Source of the DNA: Alopecurus myosuroides
Lineage: Eukaryota; Streptophyta; Magnoliopsida; Poales; Poaceae
DNA length: 64,000 nucleotides
Direction: 5' to 3'
Assembly (NCBI GenBank): GCA_028641055.1
Contig: CM054058.1
Coordinates: forward strand, 501,163,919-501,227,918
Positions 23,015-35,170 of the stretch are shown here, one piece after another. Under the pieces are notes generated by a model. The model had not been told where the DNA came from. It saw only the letters and a program-made list of their open reading frames with translations, and made no database searches. How positions within the stretch are numbered: the stretch's first letter is position 1; each line of letters begins with the position of its first letter. The translations under genes and the position numbers were made by a program.

Positions 23015-25665
23015 TGTCTCCATTTCTTGAGGGCAAACACAACTGCTGCAAGTTCAAGGTCATGAGTGGGATAATTGAGCTCATGTGTGTTCAACTGACG
23101 TGAAGCATAAGCCACAACTTGACGTTCTTGCATGAGAACTGCACCTAGACCTTGGAGAGAAGCATCACAGAATATTTGGAAAGGTTTGGAAGGATCTGGG
23201 CCAACCAGAACTGGTGTAGAAGTGAGTTTAGTCTTCAGGAGATTGAAGCTGTCATCACATTGTGGAGACCAAACGAACTTCTTGTCCTTCTTTGTGAGGT
23301 CAGTGAGAGGTTTGGCAATCTTGGAGAAGTTTGGGACGAAGCGACGGCAATAGCTAGCCAATCCAAGAAAACTTCTTACTTGCTTCACCGTCTTTGGAGG
23401 TTTCCAATCAACAATTGCTTTAACCTTTTCTGGATCAATGGCTATGCCCTTGGAAGAGATGACATGAGCAAGATAAACGACTTCGGAAATCCAGAACTCA
23501 CATTTGGAGAATTTGGCATAGAGACGATTTTCGCGAAGCTTCATGAGAGTTAGACGAAGATGTTCTTCATGTTCTTCCTCGGATTTGGAGTAGACAAGAA
23601 TGTCATCAAGATATACCACAAGGAACTTGTCGAGGTATTCATGGAAGACAGAATTCATGAGTCGAGAGAAGCTCGCCGGTGCATTGGTGAGACCAAAGGA
23701 CATGACGGTGAATTCATATAGGCCGTAGCGAGTGGTGAAGGTTGTCTTTGGAATATCCTCTTTTCTGATCTTTATTTGATGGTAACCCATGCTCAAGTCC
23801 AACTTGGAGAATATTGAGGCTCCAGCAAGTTGATCGAAAAGATCATCGATGCGAGGAATTGGATACTTATTTTTGATGGTTTTCTCGTTAAGAGGATGAT
23901 AGTCAACAACGAGTCTCTTTGTTTGATCCTTCTTCGCAACGAAAAGAGTTGGGCATCCCCAAGCCGAGGAACTAGGTTGAATGTAACCTTTTTCCATGTA
24001 CATATCAATTTGTTCCTTCAACAACTTCAGCTCGGGAGTTCCTATCTTGTAGGGATGCTTAGAGATTGGAGCAGTACCTGGTTCAAGTTCGATCACGAAC
24101 TCAACAGCTCTGTCCGGAGGCATTCCTGGCAACTCTTCTGGAAAGACGTCAGGGAAGTCGCAAACCACCAGAACATTTTCAAGTGAAGGTAGAGGTTTTG
24201 CATTGAGGGTGCATAGCTGAATGTAACTTGATTCATGTGGAGAATAGATTATCTGGCCAGAAGGGTGGGACAGAGTTATTGACTTTTGAGCACAGTCAAT
24301 TCTTGCTTTATTGGCCTTCAGCCAATCCATACCAAGAATGACATCAATGTCAGAATTGCCAAGCAGTATGAGAGAAGCAAGGAATATGTGGCCTCCAATT
24401 AGAATTTTATTTTTGTGACTGATCTTGGACGTTTGCATAGTTGCTCCAGGGGAGTTGACCACTAGCAGGGAACCCAAACCAACAAAAGGGAGTTTAATTG
24501 CTGTCGCAAAGATCTTTGACACGAAAGAATGTGATGCTCCGGTATCAAACAACACTTTAGCTGGATTAGAGTTTACGGGAAATGTACCGAGAACGACGTC
24601 AGGAGCTTCCTCAGCTTTGTCGATCTTGACATGATTCACCCTTGCGGTCCTCCCGACAGGCCTGTTGTTGGAGTTGAAGGCCTTAGGCGGGGGAGCGCGC
24701 ACCATTGCCTGGTTTGTGTTAGGAAGAGGTGGTGGTGGAGGTAGCTGCCTCTGCGTGCACTTGTCGGCGTAGTGTCCCGTCTGCTTGCACTTGTAGCATG
24801 TGACGACACGAGGGGGCCCTGGCCTTGGCTGCCCCATTGAAGCCCTTGTATCATGCACCTGAGCAGGGTTGGGTTGGCGGGGAGCGAAGCCTGGAGAAGT
24901 TTGGGCGTATGGAGCCCGAGTGACAGCACCATTTGGTACCCAGATGCGGCGCTTCTGCGGAGGGGTGGTCATGTTGGAGGAGGAACCACCCTCACGCGAG
25001 TTCTTGCGAGACTCCTCGAACGCCTTGCGCCCATTTTCTTCATTGAGCGCGGTGTTAACGAGATCCTCGAAGCTGTTGGCCTTGACATTGGTGAGGGCAT
25101 ACTTGAGTTCCGGGTTAAAGCCTCTGCGAAACCTTGCCATCTTCTTAGCTTCAGTGGACACCTCATCTCCAGCGTACCGAGCGAGGCGATTGAACTCACT
25201 CTGATATCCGATGATGTCCAACTTGCCTTGCTTGAGAGAGCAAAACTCTTCACGCATTCTTTCCATGAGACCATCTGGAATGTGGTGCTTCAGGAAGGCT
25301 TCCTTGAAACGATCCCACGTGACTGGCATGCCAGTTCTCATGGCCTGGAAGTTTTCCCACCAAGAAGCTGCCTGACCCTTCAGCAGATAGGAGGCATACT
25401 TGACCTTGTCTTCTTCAGCTACGTGTGCAATCTACAGAGCCTTGGCTATCTCACGGATCCAGTCATCAGCGTCCAGAGGCTCGCGTGTGGCCACGAAAGC
25501 TCTTGGGCCCAGACTGAGAAACTCCTTGATGCTCACTCGTGGAGCTGTCTGGTTGATGTGCTGATTAGCCTGAAACTGGGCCATCTGCGTCATGACTTGG
25601 GTCATCTGAGTCAACAGCTCCGTGATGGGCGGTGGCTCAGGCGTGGTGTTCCTTGTTGGCGGCAT
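23015..25665 (-). pseudogene. Tekay-type gag, protease, RT and start of RNase H
   Basis: The minus-strand frame starts at 25665 (MPPTRNTTPE). A TAG at 25432-25434 interrupts gag after about 77 codons, in a context where CAG would restore Gln. Gag homology continues to about 24900. A CCHC zinc knuckle ([14 protein letters not shown], about 24760-24802) binds RNA in the particle. The protease motif [10 protein letters not shown] is near 24530-24560. Reverse transcriptase follows, with YLDD near 23600-23612, and RNase H begins and is cut at 23014 by the Tat insertion. Apart from the TAG the frame is open over 2.4 kb. Confidence 0.88.
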
Positions 25666-25874
25666 CCTGAATGGAAATGCATTTTAGCACAACAATAGAA
25701 AAGGATAGACTTAGCAACCGAAAGATAGATTACTCTGACGCATGAATAGATAACCAAAAGGTACCCCATCACATGTTCAATTACATCAGAATATCCAACA
25801 CACCATAAAAGGTTCGAATACCAAAGGATAACTAAACATAGCTAAGAATGGATACATCGGTACTCCCATGCTCA

Positions 25875-26831
25875 TCACGCAGGACGGCGGCGAGGAGTAC
25901 GGCGAGAGGTATGGTGAGGAGCACGCCCACGAAAGTAGGTGGAACGACGATCCACATAGATCTGATGTGGTCTGAGACTGACTCTAGGCGTGGTGAAGTA
26001 CATAGCGTCGACTCCCTGTGCTCCAAAGCGGGGAATCCTAGTGTAACCAGCACCAAGGTTAAGGAGTGGACCTCTGATCGTCTCGTAACCTCCAGCATCT
26101 GGCAGACGACGCCCAACTGGCTGATCGAAACGTGCAAAGCGCTCGTCTGCAACAAAGTCTGTGGTGTAAGTCGCCAGACAAGTCAAAGCAAGGTAAAGCT
26201 GCTCTCTGACTGAAGCCAACTCCTGAGATAGTGTGCGGGCAACTGCGTCACTATGTCTCACAAACTGAGCGGTGGTGTGCAGCCTGGAGTTATCATGCTC
26301 GTAAACATCCAAGTTGTCGTAGAGAGTGAAGTGAGCTCCCTCCGAAGTGATGTAACCACGGGGAATGTGGCGATAGATGGAATCGTCAAATCCCCAGTAG
26401 TCAGCACGAAGGACGGTGAGGCTCACATAAGCTGCCTGCTGCACAGCCATATCCACTGTGGAACCCACTGCCTCGTAGCGGTGGACTACGCTCATGCCAT
26501 CATCTGGCAGAATCTAGACGATAGCCTGGTAGTAGGTCTGCTCAAACTCTCGCTGCTGCTCGTAGACCTGGTACTCTGGTGCCCAACGGAACCCCAGAAA
26601 AGTGACCATGTCTCTCAGCATCTCCGGATAACCGGCAGTGCTCTCGCAACGAGTCATACGAACCACCTGCGGGTAGAACCTGAGATCCATCTGCAGATGA
26701 TCGGGGAAGCTTTGATTAGACGCCGGTAGAAAAACTGAAGTGGCAAGCAACAACAAGGTTCCAACGGACGAAAAGGATCTTGAGAAGAACAGGATATCGA
26801 AGCAACATTTGGGAAACACGAGACCAAACAC
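25875..26831 (-). pseudogene. extra leader reading frame between primer site and gag (Tekay-type)
   Basis: A minus-strand frame runs from about 26831 to 25875, broken only by a TAG at 26514-26516 where CAG would fit. A good acceptor (CATCTGCAG) precedes an ATG near 26696, so coding may begin there after an intron. It encodes about 270 residues including DMVTFLGFRWAPEYQVYEQQ and a basic C-terminus (HHTSRRTPRRRPA). Tyr and Arg are abundant, and I recognise no domain. It lies upstream of gag on the same strand, where ordinary Tekay elements have only leader RNA. A conserved extra protein or a captured host segment are both possible. Confidence 0.45.
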
Positions 26832-27216
26832 TCCTGAGGTACTACGGAAAACCCATCCGGGCTTCTAGAGGATCAATATCTACTGCTTAAGGAATAGAGG
26901 ATCTGCTTCCGGGGCTTATGTGCCTCCGTTCTCAATCGTGAGTAGGCAACATGAAAATCATGTCACAACGATCTCCATTCCTATGGTCTAGTAGATATAA
27001 CCATCCTAGAGAAACCAGGATACGTGAAATCCTAACTTGAAAGCTTAGATAAGAAGAGAAAACAACGTTGCACTTCCTTACCAGAAAAAGGGAGGGTGGG
27101 TGGGGAAAGAAATAAAAGAACAGAATTCCTACTCTCACGTTTCATTTTTCCTATATAGCTACAAAATAGTTTCTAGACTCAACTGCGACCAGTAAAAGGG
27201 ATCCTACAGGCAGACA

Positions 27217-27229
27217 GACTTTGATACCA
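27217..27229 (-). other. primer-binding site (initiator tRNA-Met type), Tekay-type element
   Basis: The minus strand reads TGGTATCAAAGTC two bases inside the 5' LTR, close to the TGGTATCAGAGCC complement of initiator tRNA-Met. The second Tekay copy at the right edge has the perfect version. Confidence 0.8.
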
Positions 27230-27231
27230 TT

Positions 27232-30200
27232 TGTCGCACCCGGACTTTTAGAGGATACTCACAGCCCGCTAAACAGTAGATAAATGGCTTACGGGGCTTA
27301 CCTGCACCCGCATCTCAATATGAGTAGGCCAACACGTAAACGTGTGACAACCATCCTCTACTATTCATAGTCTGTGAAACCATCCAATAGAAATCCGAAT
27401 ACTTCCATTGACGTACTTCATAACATACACACATGGTACGTCAACGGCATCTGAACAAGTGATATCACAACAAATCTCTAAGACACAAAGAAATAGAAAT
27501 AAGTAGCAAAAGCTCTCACTAGAGCAGAGATAGCAAATACAGTCATGCAGAGGACACATGTCCCAACAAGTCATCATTACATCACAGCGGAAGCATCCAA
27601 AGTGTCTGAGTACAGACAAGATCCAAATAGGCCTAAGAGGCCGGAAACGAAAGAACGGAGCCCATCCACGAAGTCTCGGGTCCTGCCCGTGTCCGCTATC
27701 TACTCGGCAGCAGCCTCGTCATACTCCATGTAGTAGCCACCATGGGGATCCTCGGAAACGTAGTCTACAGAACACGCAGCCCTAAAGGGGTCAGTACAGA
27801 CGAGTACTGGCAAGCAAGACGCACAAGATACCAAAGGGTACCCGACAACACCAAGTACAGATGCTTTGGGTTCAACGGAAGATAGGTGATACAAAGGTGC
27901 GGTAGCGGGCTGCCCTAACCAACTACAGAGAGACGCTACAACATCCGGCTAAAAGAAAGGGATAAGATAGCGCATCGGAGCCAACTACCACTAACCTCAA
28001 ACAAACCCATCCTGGATCTCGCCCCTTATCCAAAGAAGCAATCCGAGGATAACTCACACAGTTGGATTAATGAAGGTTCAAGTTATTGTGTCAATGAGCC
28101 TATTACTAGTCAAATTATTATTAATTAGGTGTAAGTTGTCTAATCCTTGTTAGCCAGCCCTATCACCAAGTCATCCATAACCGCGGACAACACGGCTTAT
28201 CGAGAAGATTTAACCCTGCAGGGGTGCACCAATTTGGCCGTACACGTAAGAATATCCCGCCAGACGGGGATCAAACCCACCAAGCGAGGCACTCAACACA
28301 ACCCAACTCTTCTTCGCATCAAGCCCAAAGAACCACGTGCTGTGCGTGCGCGGCTAATCGAGCCCCCACGAAGAAAAGGGGAACCCTCATAGCACTGGAA
28401 GACCACGCTGCCCTAAATGCCGACTACAAAAGTTCCACCCTGGCGCCAAGGGTTCGTACCTGCATATGCATGCATCAAATGGAAAGCCCGAACTAAGTGT
28501 GGCGATTTGGACGAGATGCGAATCGAATCAGAGTTGCGGGGGGCGCCCATACACGCTTCCCACATGCGGTTAGCGCGCTCATCATGGATCTAGAGGACAA
28601 GAACTTTTCCTGAGTTCGACACTAGCAGGCCTCAAAACCATACCCGGCCTCCTGCCGGTGCCTTATCATCAATTAGCATTACCTCAAACATTAACAGGTT
28701 GTTGTTTAAACATCGAGCCCCCAGAACATAGTAAATATGGTAACAGAAATAACGGACATCAGACTCGAGCATAATCAACCCTAAGCATGCTAGTAATACA
28801 CGGGCAACAAGCAACGGGGTTATAGGTGTGGAGGATAAGCTATATCAGGGTTACAGGATAACATGTGATAGGATCGGAACACAAGCAACGAATCTTAAGG
28901 CTAGCAGATTAGACAACGGAAAGTATCGGTAACAAGTGTGGAAAGGACACAATGGTTCATGTGAGTGAATACTTGCCTGCAAACTAAGTAGCCTGGTACT
29001 GGGCTAACTCCTCTGAAGTAGTGTCGTAAACCTCGTCTGTCTCAACGTCGTCGTCTATTCGAGAAGAAGCAAACAAACAACGCAGAGAGACAAACAATCA
29101 ATAACATGGCATAATGCACAAACATGGGATGATGCATGACAATTTTAAGGATGCATCATAGATAAACTAGTTGACATGGTGAACATAGTTAAATGGGCCC
29201 ATATGCAATTTGGGTTGCATATAGAAAGGCCCAAGAATTAAAGTTGAATTAAGTGATCTACAAATAACCATCATGTGAAAGTTGATTAGTATGATGCATG
29301 GATGATGAAAACAATAAGAAAACAACAATAGTTTCAATTTGATATGTTGTTTACCAAGTTTGGAATTTTATTTATTAAGTTATGAAATTTGGCTTCTTAA
29401 ATGAGTTACACAAACATTTATTGTTTTCACCCATTTTAATTGTTCAAAACAGATAACAAAATTTATATTTGGAAAGAACACAAAATTTTAGATGGAATAC
29501 ATATTTCATTTGTTGAAAAAGGATTTAAAATGAGCAAGTTATTAATTTGACAATTTTAAATGCATTAATTAAGAAACAGTTGTTTTCAGCAATTTAATTT
29601 ATTTAAAACAGAACACAAAGTTGATATTTGCAAAGTTCATGAAAAATGGGGTGGAAAACATATTTAGTTTGTTGAATTTGGAATTTTTATGCCCAAGTTA
29701 TGAATTTTGCAATATTAAATGAATTAAACAAGGATTCAATTATTTCACCAAATTAAAATACTCAAAACAGAAAACAAAGTTTATAGTTAGGTAGAGAATT
29801 TAATTTGGTATGGAAAACATATTTAACATGTTGAATTTGAATTCAAAATGAGGGATTTATGTGAGTTTGAAATACAGGGACCATTCTGTAAAAACTAGGG
29901 ACTGGAAAGTAAAAGGAAAAGGGCCAGAACTGGTTTCCACCTTGCAGTGACCCAGCCTGAGCCACTGACAAGGGGCCCTGGGCCACGGTGGCGCTTGCGT
30001 GGCGTGTAGGAAGCTGACTAGGCTGTCAGGGTCGCAGACAGGTGGGCCTCCTGCGCGAGGGATAAATCCCTAAAAAGATTGCGCGAGGGGGGGCTCGAAC
30101 CCACGCCCTCGGTTGTGCGCGTGCGCTGCGCGTGCCACTGGGCTGTTGCTTCGTTCGTGACAGATCTGAGGGGTATGCAGTTTTGAGGTGGGCTTCAGAT

Positions 30201-31342
30201 GTGGTTCTAACGAAACTGAAACTTGGTTCAGTTTCTGAACCTGACAGAGGCGTGATCGCCGGCGGCGACGGGCAGCTGCTGCCGTGCGAGGGAAGCAGAG
30301 GGTGCGTGCTGTGCGCTGATGCATCGCAGATGCAGAGAGGGACAGAAGGAGGGGGCGTGTGCTCACCCCCGATCGTTGTGGAGGCAGTGGCTCGGGCAGC
30401 TCCGTCGGAGGGGAGGCAGACGGTGGCGACAGGTAGCTCGGCGACTGCGGCGCTCTGCTGCTCCCAGGCCCCTGCTGCGGTGTTGAGGAGGAGGGTGGAG
30501 GCGCGGGGAGTCGATTCCCGCGATCAGCCTGCTCGGAGAAGTCCCATAGCGACGGCGATCGCCGGAGACTGCCGCGCTGCTGTGCGGTGGTGGAGGTGCA
30601 GGGAGCAGCGAAGGAATCAGAGGAGGGAGGAGGAAGAGAGAAGCGGCGGCGGCGGAGATGGAGGAGGGAAGAGAGCTAGGGCACGGCCCCGTGGTGCCTT
30701 AAGTAGACGCGGAGGGGAGCAGGTGGAGCTCCTGCAGGTGGGGGAGCTCCCTCCCTCTCTGTCTCCGTACAGAGGAGGACGGAGGGTAGCGGGCCGCGCG
30801 CGCTGGCTGGGGTGGTAGGTGGGCTGGGCCGGCCCATTCGGCTGGCCTGGTCTGCCTCCCCCAGCCCGTTTTTCCATTTTTTTATTTCTTTTTCTCTTTT
30901 TTTTGTAGGAAAGAAAAGAGAATAAAAGAAAGGGTTTTTGGGTTTCAAATATTTTGGTGATAATTTTTTATAGGTTCTTTATTGCAAAAGCCCAGATGTA
31001 CAAACTTTTGTTTTTCAAAATTTTAAATTTTTGCTGCAGTTTGAAATTTAAATGAATTTGAGTGAAATTTGCAATAATTGAATTATTGAAAATTAAGCAA
31101 GTTAATTATATGAAAATTCAAGTTTATTGGAAACAAATAAATGGTTTGATTTGAATGTTTTATTTGGAAAGGTTGTAACAGACCAAGTATTGAAACAAGG
31201 ATTTGAAATTTGGTTTGAAATTCAAATGGAAAACAAGTGAAAACAAGTGAGAACAAATGCAATGCTCATGATGGAATGATGCAAACTAAAATTAAACAAG
31301 GAGCAAGCATTCTAAGATTGTTTTCATACTTGGGATGTTACA
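27232..31342 (-). repeat. 5' LTR of Tekay-type element (right copy)
   Basis: 4111 bp and nearly identical to 5292-9383, with scattered substitutions (not counted exactly). It carries an 11-bp tandem duplication of GCGTGCGCTGC type near 30120-30140 that its partner lacks. It ends GGGATGTTACA and is followed by the TSD TGCGT. Confidence 0.92.
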
Positions 31343-31347
31343 TGCGT

Positions 31348-32365
31348 GAGTAGTTCATCCTTGGACTACGGGTTCGTAGGTGTAGCTAGATTGTTGTCTT
31401 CTCCTCATATGCCTCCATGTTTAGATCTCGTGAGCTACCTATCATGATCGATATTGATCTTATGTAATTCTATATGCTGTGTTTGCTGGGATCCTATGAA
31501 TATTGAACTTACGCCAAGTTTATTATAGTCTTTATTTGCATATGCTATTTGTGATCCTTCATGCTTTCCGTTGCTAGTGGTTACTCTGGCCAAGTAGTTG
31601 CTACTGACTCTAAGAGGGAGTATTTATGCTCGATAGTGGGTTCATGCCTCCTCACCACCTTGCTCGAGTGACAGAAACGTGAAGGGGGGATGTGTTGTTG
31701 CCATTAGGGAGAAAACAGCGGTGAGGGTGCCCGCGTGCATAATCATTGCTTACAGTACACACTTTGTTTAATGCAATTATCTGTTGCTTGCAACTTAATA
31801 CCTAAGGGGGTTCGGATGATAACCTGAGGGCGGATTATTAGTCATAGAAGCAGATGGATTTCGGTCTATGTATATTGTTGTAATGCCCGCACTAAATACC
31901 ATAGTAATCATCATGTTATATTGTGCACTACGGTACAACCTTTATTTGTCAATTGCCCAGCTGTAATTTGTTCACCCAGCATGCTATCTTTTATGGAGAG
32001 ACACCACTAGTGAACCTATGAACCCCGGTCCATTTTCCACACTGTTAAACAAACCACAACTATTTACTGCTTTCTTTACTTACTGCAAGTATACATCATT
32101 TTCCACACTATACGTATAATCTTTGTTTTTAGCAAGACCGGTGAGATTGATAACCTCACTGTACTGTTGGGACAAAGTATTTTGGTTGTGTTGTGTGCAG
32201 GTTTTACGTTTGTGCTGACACCGGTGAAGCGCCAGCACCACCGTTAGTGGCATCAACCTTCCTGAGATCCTCTTCCTCCTACTGGATTGATAACCTTGGT
32301 TCTTAACTGAGGGAAAAATTTTCCGCTTACTCATCACACCCTCCTCTTGGGGTTTCCAACACACA
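31348..32365 (+). repeat. 3' LTR of Athila-type element, right part
   Basis: This continues the LTR interrupted at 5291. The end is placed near GGTTTCCAACACA (about 32363-32365) because an LTR should end in CA. It is uncertain to a few bases, since the 5' LTR and the outer TSD are not in the window. Confidence 0.65.
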
Positions 32366-32792
32366 AGCAAGGTTTGCAATCAGTAGGACATCGCCGCCGC
32401 TCCCTCTCGCAGCAGCGCCGCTGGTCGAAATCGGCCAACTCGTTGCACCGCTACCAGTGAACCTACATTGTCAAGGCACCGCTCCACTGCATCGACGTCT
32501 GCACCCAGTGTGCCAGGTACGAAATACTCAAGATCCTTCCTTCATTGTTGAAATACTCCAGATCCCTCCCTGCTAGGAGAGCCCGATTTTATTTTTGGAT
32601 GCAGTAATTTAACCCTTTAAACTTGCGCACCAAAAAAAAGTGAAGATCTCTAGAATTTTATTTTTATATACTCCAGATTATCCCCTGCATCGCCTCTGCA
32701 CTCAGTATTTTTGAAGTATTCCAAGAATATTTCAGGTGTTTGGTTCTAGCAAATATTCTGACTCTCTTCTTCTGAACTTAATTCCAAAGTAT

Positions 32793-33772
32793 ATGGCTTG
32801 CCCTCGATGCAAGATGTATCGGTGCGAGAGCCAACAAAATGCACACAACTTATATTTTCATTTTCCGGACTGCCACCGCGAGTCACTTGTAAGACAGTAG
32901 TCCCAGCCCCTTCCCTTCTGTATAGTTCCGTGCATTCGTTTTCTTGTATCATGTAACTAATTTAGGTATTTCCATTCGTTTGTTTTTCACAGGTTGTACC
33001 GTGCAAGGTCACACGTCATTTTAATGATCTAGTAGACGATTGGGTGGTGTTTTCTTCCCACGGGAGCCGTTACAACATGAATGTAAAAAAAGGAAGGACC
33101 ATGGCCTTCTTGTGCGGCGGGCAGTGAAAAAAGTTTATCAAGGACAATGACATTCTCAACCCAGGATACTTGATTATGTTTAGCATGGATCCACCTCCTA
33201 CAATATCTATTGCCTTTATCAATAAAAATGAGAGTGTTCAGGAGATCAGTTCTAGTGATGATGAGATCACGAACAATACTTCAGAAGATGGTGATGCCAT
33301 AATCAATTCAGCAGATGAGACTGACGTTCAACACTATCCTTGTTTTCGAAAGAGCTCGTCTCACCACCCATGAGAACAACCACCTAGCTATGCTTCTGCC
33401 GCAAGTTGGACCCTTTGTCAGGATTCTCTTTGCGACTCACTTGACAAGAACAAATGTGGTCAAACATGATATGGTACGTACGTCTACCTATCAGATTCCA
33501 TTTTTCATTTGGTATATATATGTATGACAGTATTTTACGTGCGTAGAAACTACCTAAGCAGGCATGCCACCTCACGGAAATGCTGCACTTCAACTTCGAG
33601 CATCAGGGGAAGCCATCACCATTACGTACAGCAAGAGAGATACAGATGGCCGTCTGGACTTTGACAGGCTGGGTGGAAGAACTTCATCCAAGTTAATAAT
33701 CTTTTGGCTGGTCAACCTGTGTTGATCATTCCGCGGAGAAGTAATGACCCCAGCTTTCCAGATTATTATTGA
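32793..33772 (+). pseudogene. two-domain B3 (REM-like) DNA-binding protein, broken
   Basis: Exon 1 (32793-32888) starts MACPRCKMYRCES and ends at a GT donor. Exon 2 begins at 32993 after a CACAG acceptor, in phase. The first B3-like domain runs WVVFSSHGSRYN...FIKDNDILNPGYLIMFSM and is stopped by TGA at 33125-33127, where a Trp is expected before KKFIKDN. An acidic linker follows (EISSSDDEITNN). A second B3-like domain starts in another frame near 33400 (PFVRILFATHLTRTN), crosses an intron (33474-33546), resumes as KLPKQACHLTEML, shifts frame again near 33680 and ends WKNFIQVNNLLAGQPV. B3 proteins bind DNA in plant transcription control. This copy has at least one stop and two frame changes. 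Confidence 0.65.
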
Positions 33773-34270
33773 GATGGTGCTCATTTAGGAAAGTCTATAT
33801 AGTTTGTTGTTAGGCCTCTACCTCTGCCCTAAGTTGTCATTTGATGAACTAGCCTCTAGGTACTATGTGAACAATGCTACATTTGGAGACGTATGTATCT
33901 ATATACTCTAATTATATGTGATAGTTATATAGATAGTGTTGTTTATGTATGATACAACTTTACGTATACTAAAATGCAATCCCTGGAATCCAAGCTGTGC
34001 AGCCAGTACGGCATCTCGGACCCCCCTCCCCTCAAAAAAAATCCAGAGGTCCGCACTATGCCCGAGACGGTCACAAGAAGACACCGTCTGCACAACATAT
34101 CATCACAGACGTCCAAATAGTTCAGCCGTATCAGAAAATACATTACTAGCGAAGGGCCATATTTACGATAGTCTCCAATAAAGCAATATTAGAGATGGGT
34201 ATGATTTACGTCCATCTAAGTGATTTGGTCGCTTTGTCAAAATATTATTAGAGACCCTGGACCGGAGCCG
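33773..34270. other. no recognised gene
   Basis: Degenerate sequence between the B3 pseudogene and the Harbinger-type fragment. It contains a C/A-rich stretch at about 34020-34040. No frame, inverted repeat or element end was convincing. Confidence 0.4.
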
Positions 34271-34279
34271 GTTGATGAA

Positions 34280-35170
34280 GCCTAACTATGCCCGTTGTAC
34301 GTGAACCGACTCCAATTTCCGGTTGTGTACTAGTGAAGGGCGGGCAACTCGCACAAGAAGATATTTGGCTTTGCAAGATCTATTGCAAAGTGGCATTGGA
34401 TGCGACCATTAGCGTGGATCAAACAAGAGACACCTATTGGGAGAGGATGAAAGAATACTTTGATAGTCTCAACCCTCCTCCGCTGGGTGAGCGCGTCGAT
34501 CAGACTGAGAGATCTCTTCGTTCCCGTTGGGCCATGATGGCCGAGGAGAGGAGGGTGGTGGCCGAGGAGAAGCTAGAGAGCGTCCGCGGAGGAGAGGAAG
34601 GTGGCTTTGGAGGATATGAAGTAGAAAAGTGAAGAAGATACTCGATGCCTTGAGTATGAGAAAATCCTATTCTTCATGGACATGTCCAACCTCAATGAGA
34701 AGCAAAAGGATTAAATACAACTATGTCGTGATCAAGTCATTGCTCAAAAAAGGATGACCAACATGGGTGGCTTTGGTGGTATGGGAGGCATGGGAGATCC
34801 TCCAATGGGTGCATATGGAGGCATGGGAGCTCCTCCTTTGGGTGCATATGGAGGCATGGGATCTCCTGCAATGGGTGGATATGGAGGAATGGGAGATCCT
34901 CCAATGGTTTGCTATGGAGGCATGGGAGCACCTTCAATGGGTGGCTATGGAGGCTTGGGAACATCTTCATGAGTGGCTATATGGAGGCATGGAGCACCAC
35001 CCGATGGCATTGGAACATCTCGTCCTACTATGGAAGGCATGAGTTCCGGGACTACTATGGGAGGCATGGCTTCCATGGTTACTCCGAATGATGGGTTTGA
35101 AGACTCGACGGTTCAAATTTCCAATGGCAATGACACCGAAGAAGTAGAAGTGGAAGAGGTTGAGGAATGA
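34280..35170 (+). pseudogene. Myb/SANT-like Harbinger-associated protein, broken
   Basis: The N-terminal part contains QEDIWLCKIYCKVALDAT and YWERMKEYF, a trihelix/SANT-like DNA-binding pattern also present in the second Harbinger element (55600-55740). A charged helical region follows, in which the frame is broken near 34615-34640 and at about 34714 by stops. The C-terminus is Gly/Met-rich with five 11-residue repeats (34754-34972), then a frame change near 34972, and ends EEVEVEEVEE at 35168. Proteins of this kind accompany Harbinger transposases and bind the element ends. No DDE transposase is present here. Confidence 0.6.
34776..34965 (+). repeat. 33-bp coding tandem repeat (Gly-Met-rich)
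   Basis: Five head-to-tail 33-bp units, each encoding variants of GAYGGMGAPPL, with substitutions between units. The period is a multiple of three, so the reading frame is kept. Confidence 0.75.

Larger units (their letters stand above)
5292..31342 (-). mobile_element. Tekay-type (chromovirus) Gypsy element with 4.1-kb LTRs
   Basis: Both LTRs read TGTCGCACCCGG...GGGATGTTACA on the plus strand, so the element is transcribed leftwards. The TSD is TGCGT (5287-5291 and 31343-31347). Removing the nested Tat-type element and its extra TSD copy gives about 14.2 kb. In minus-strand order: 5' LTR 27232-31342, primer site, a leader reading frame, gag, protease, reverse transcriptase, RNase H (split by the Tat insertion), integrase, chromodomain, polypurine tract, 3' LTR 5292-9383. 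The clade is inferred from the C-terminal chromodomain and pol sequence. The size and very long LTRs resemble what I recall of barley BAGY-1, which is tentative. Confidence 0.92.
695..32365 (+). mobile_element. Athila-type (Sabrina/WHAM-like) Gypsy element, heavily interrupted
   Basis: This is the outermost element of the nest. Visible parts are the 3' part of gag and a protease (698-2015), a long non-coding internal part (2016-4741), and a 3' LTR that begins TGATACGTCTCCAACG at 4742. The LTR is split by the Tekay-type element and resumes at 31348. With the insertion removed, the LTR is about 1.55 kb. No reverse transcriptase, RNase H or integrase is found between the protease and the LTR, so the copy looks non-autonomous. 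The 5' LTR and start of gag are outside the window or displaced by the Tat-type copy ending at 694. The family name rests on the LTR start sequence and is from memory. Confidence 0.75.
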
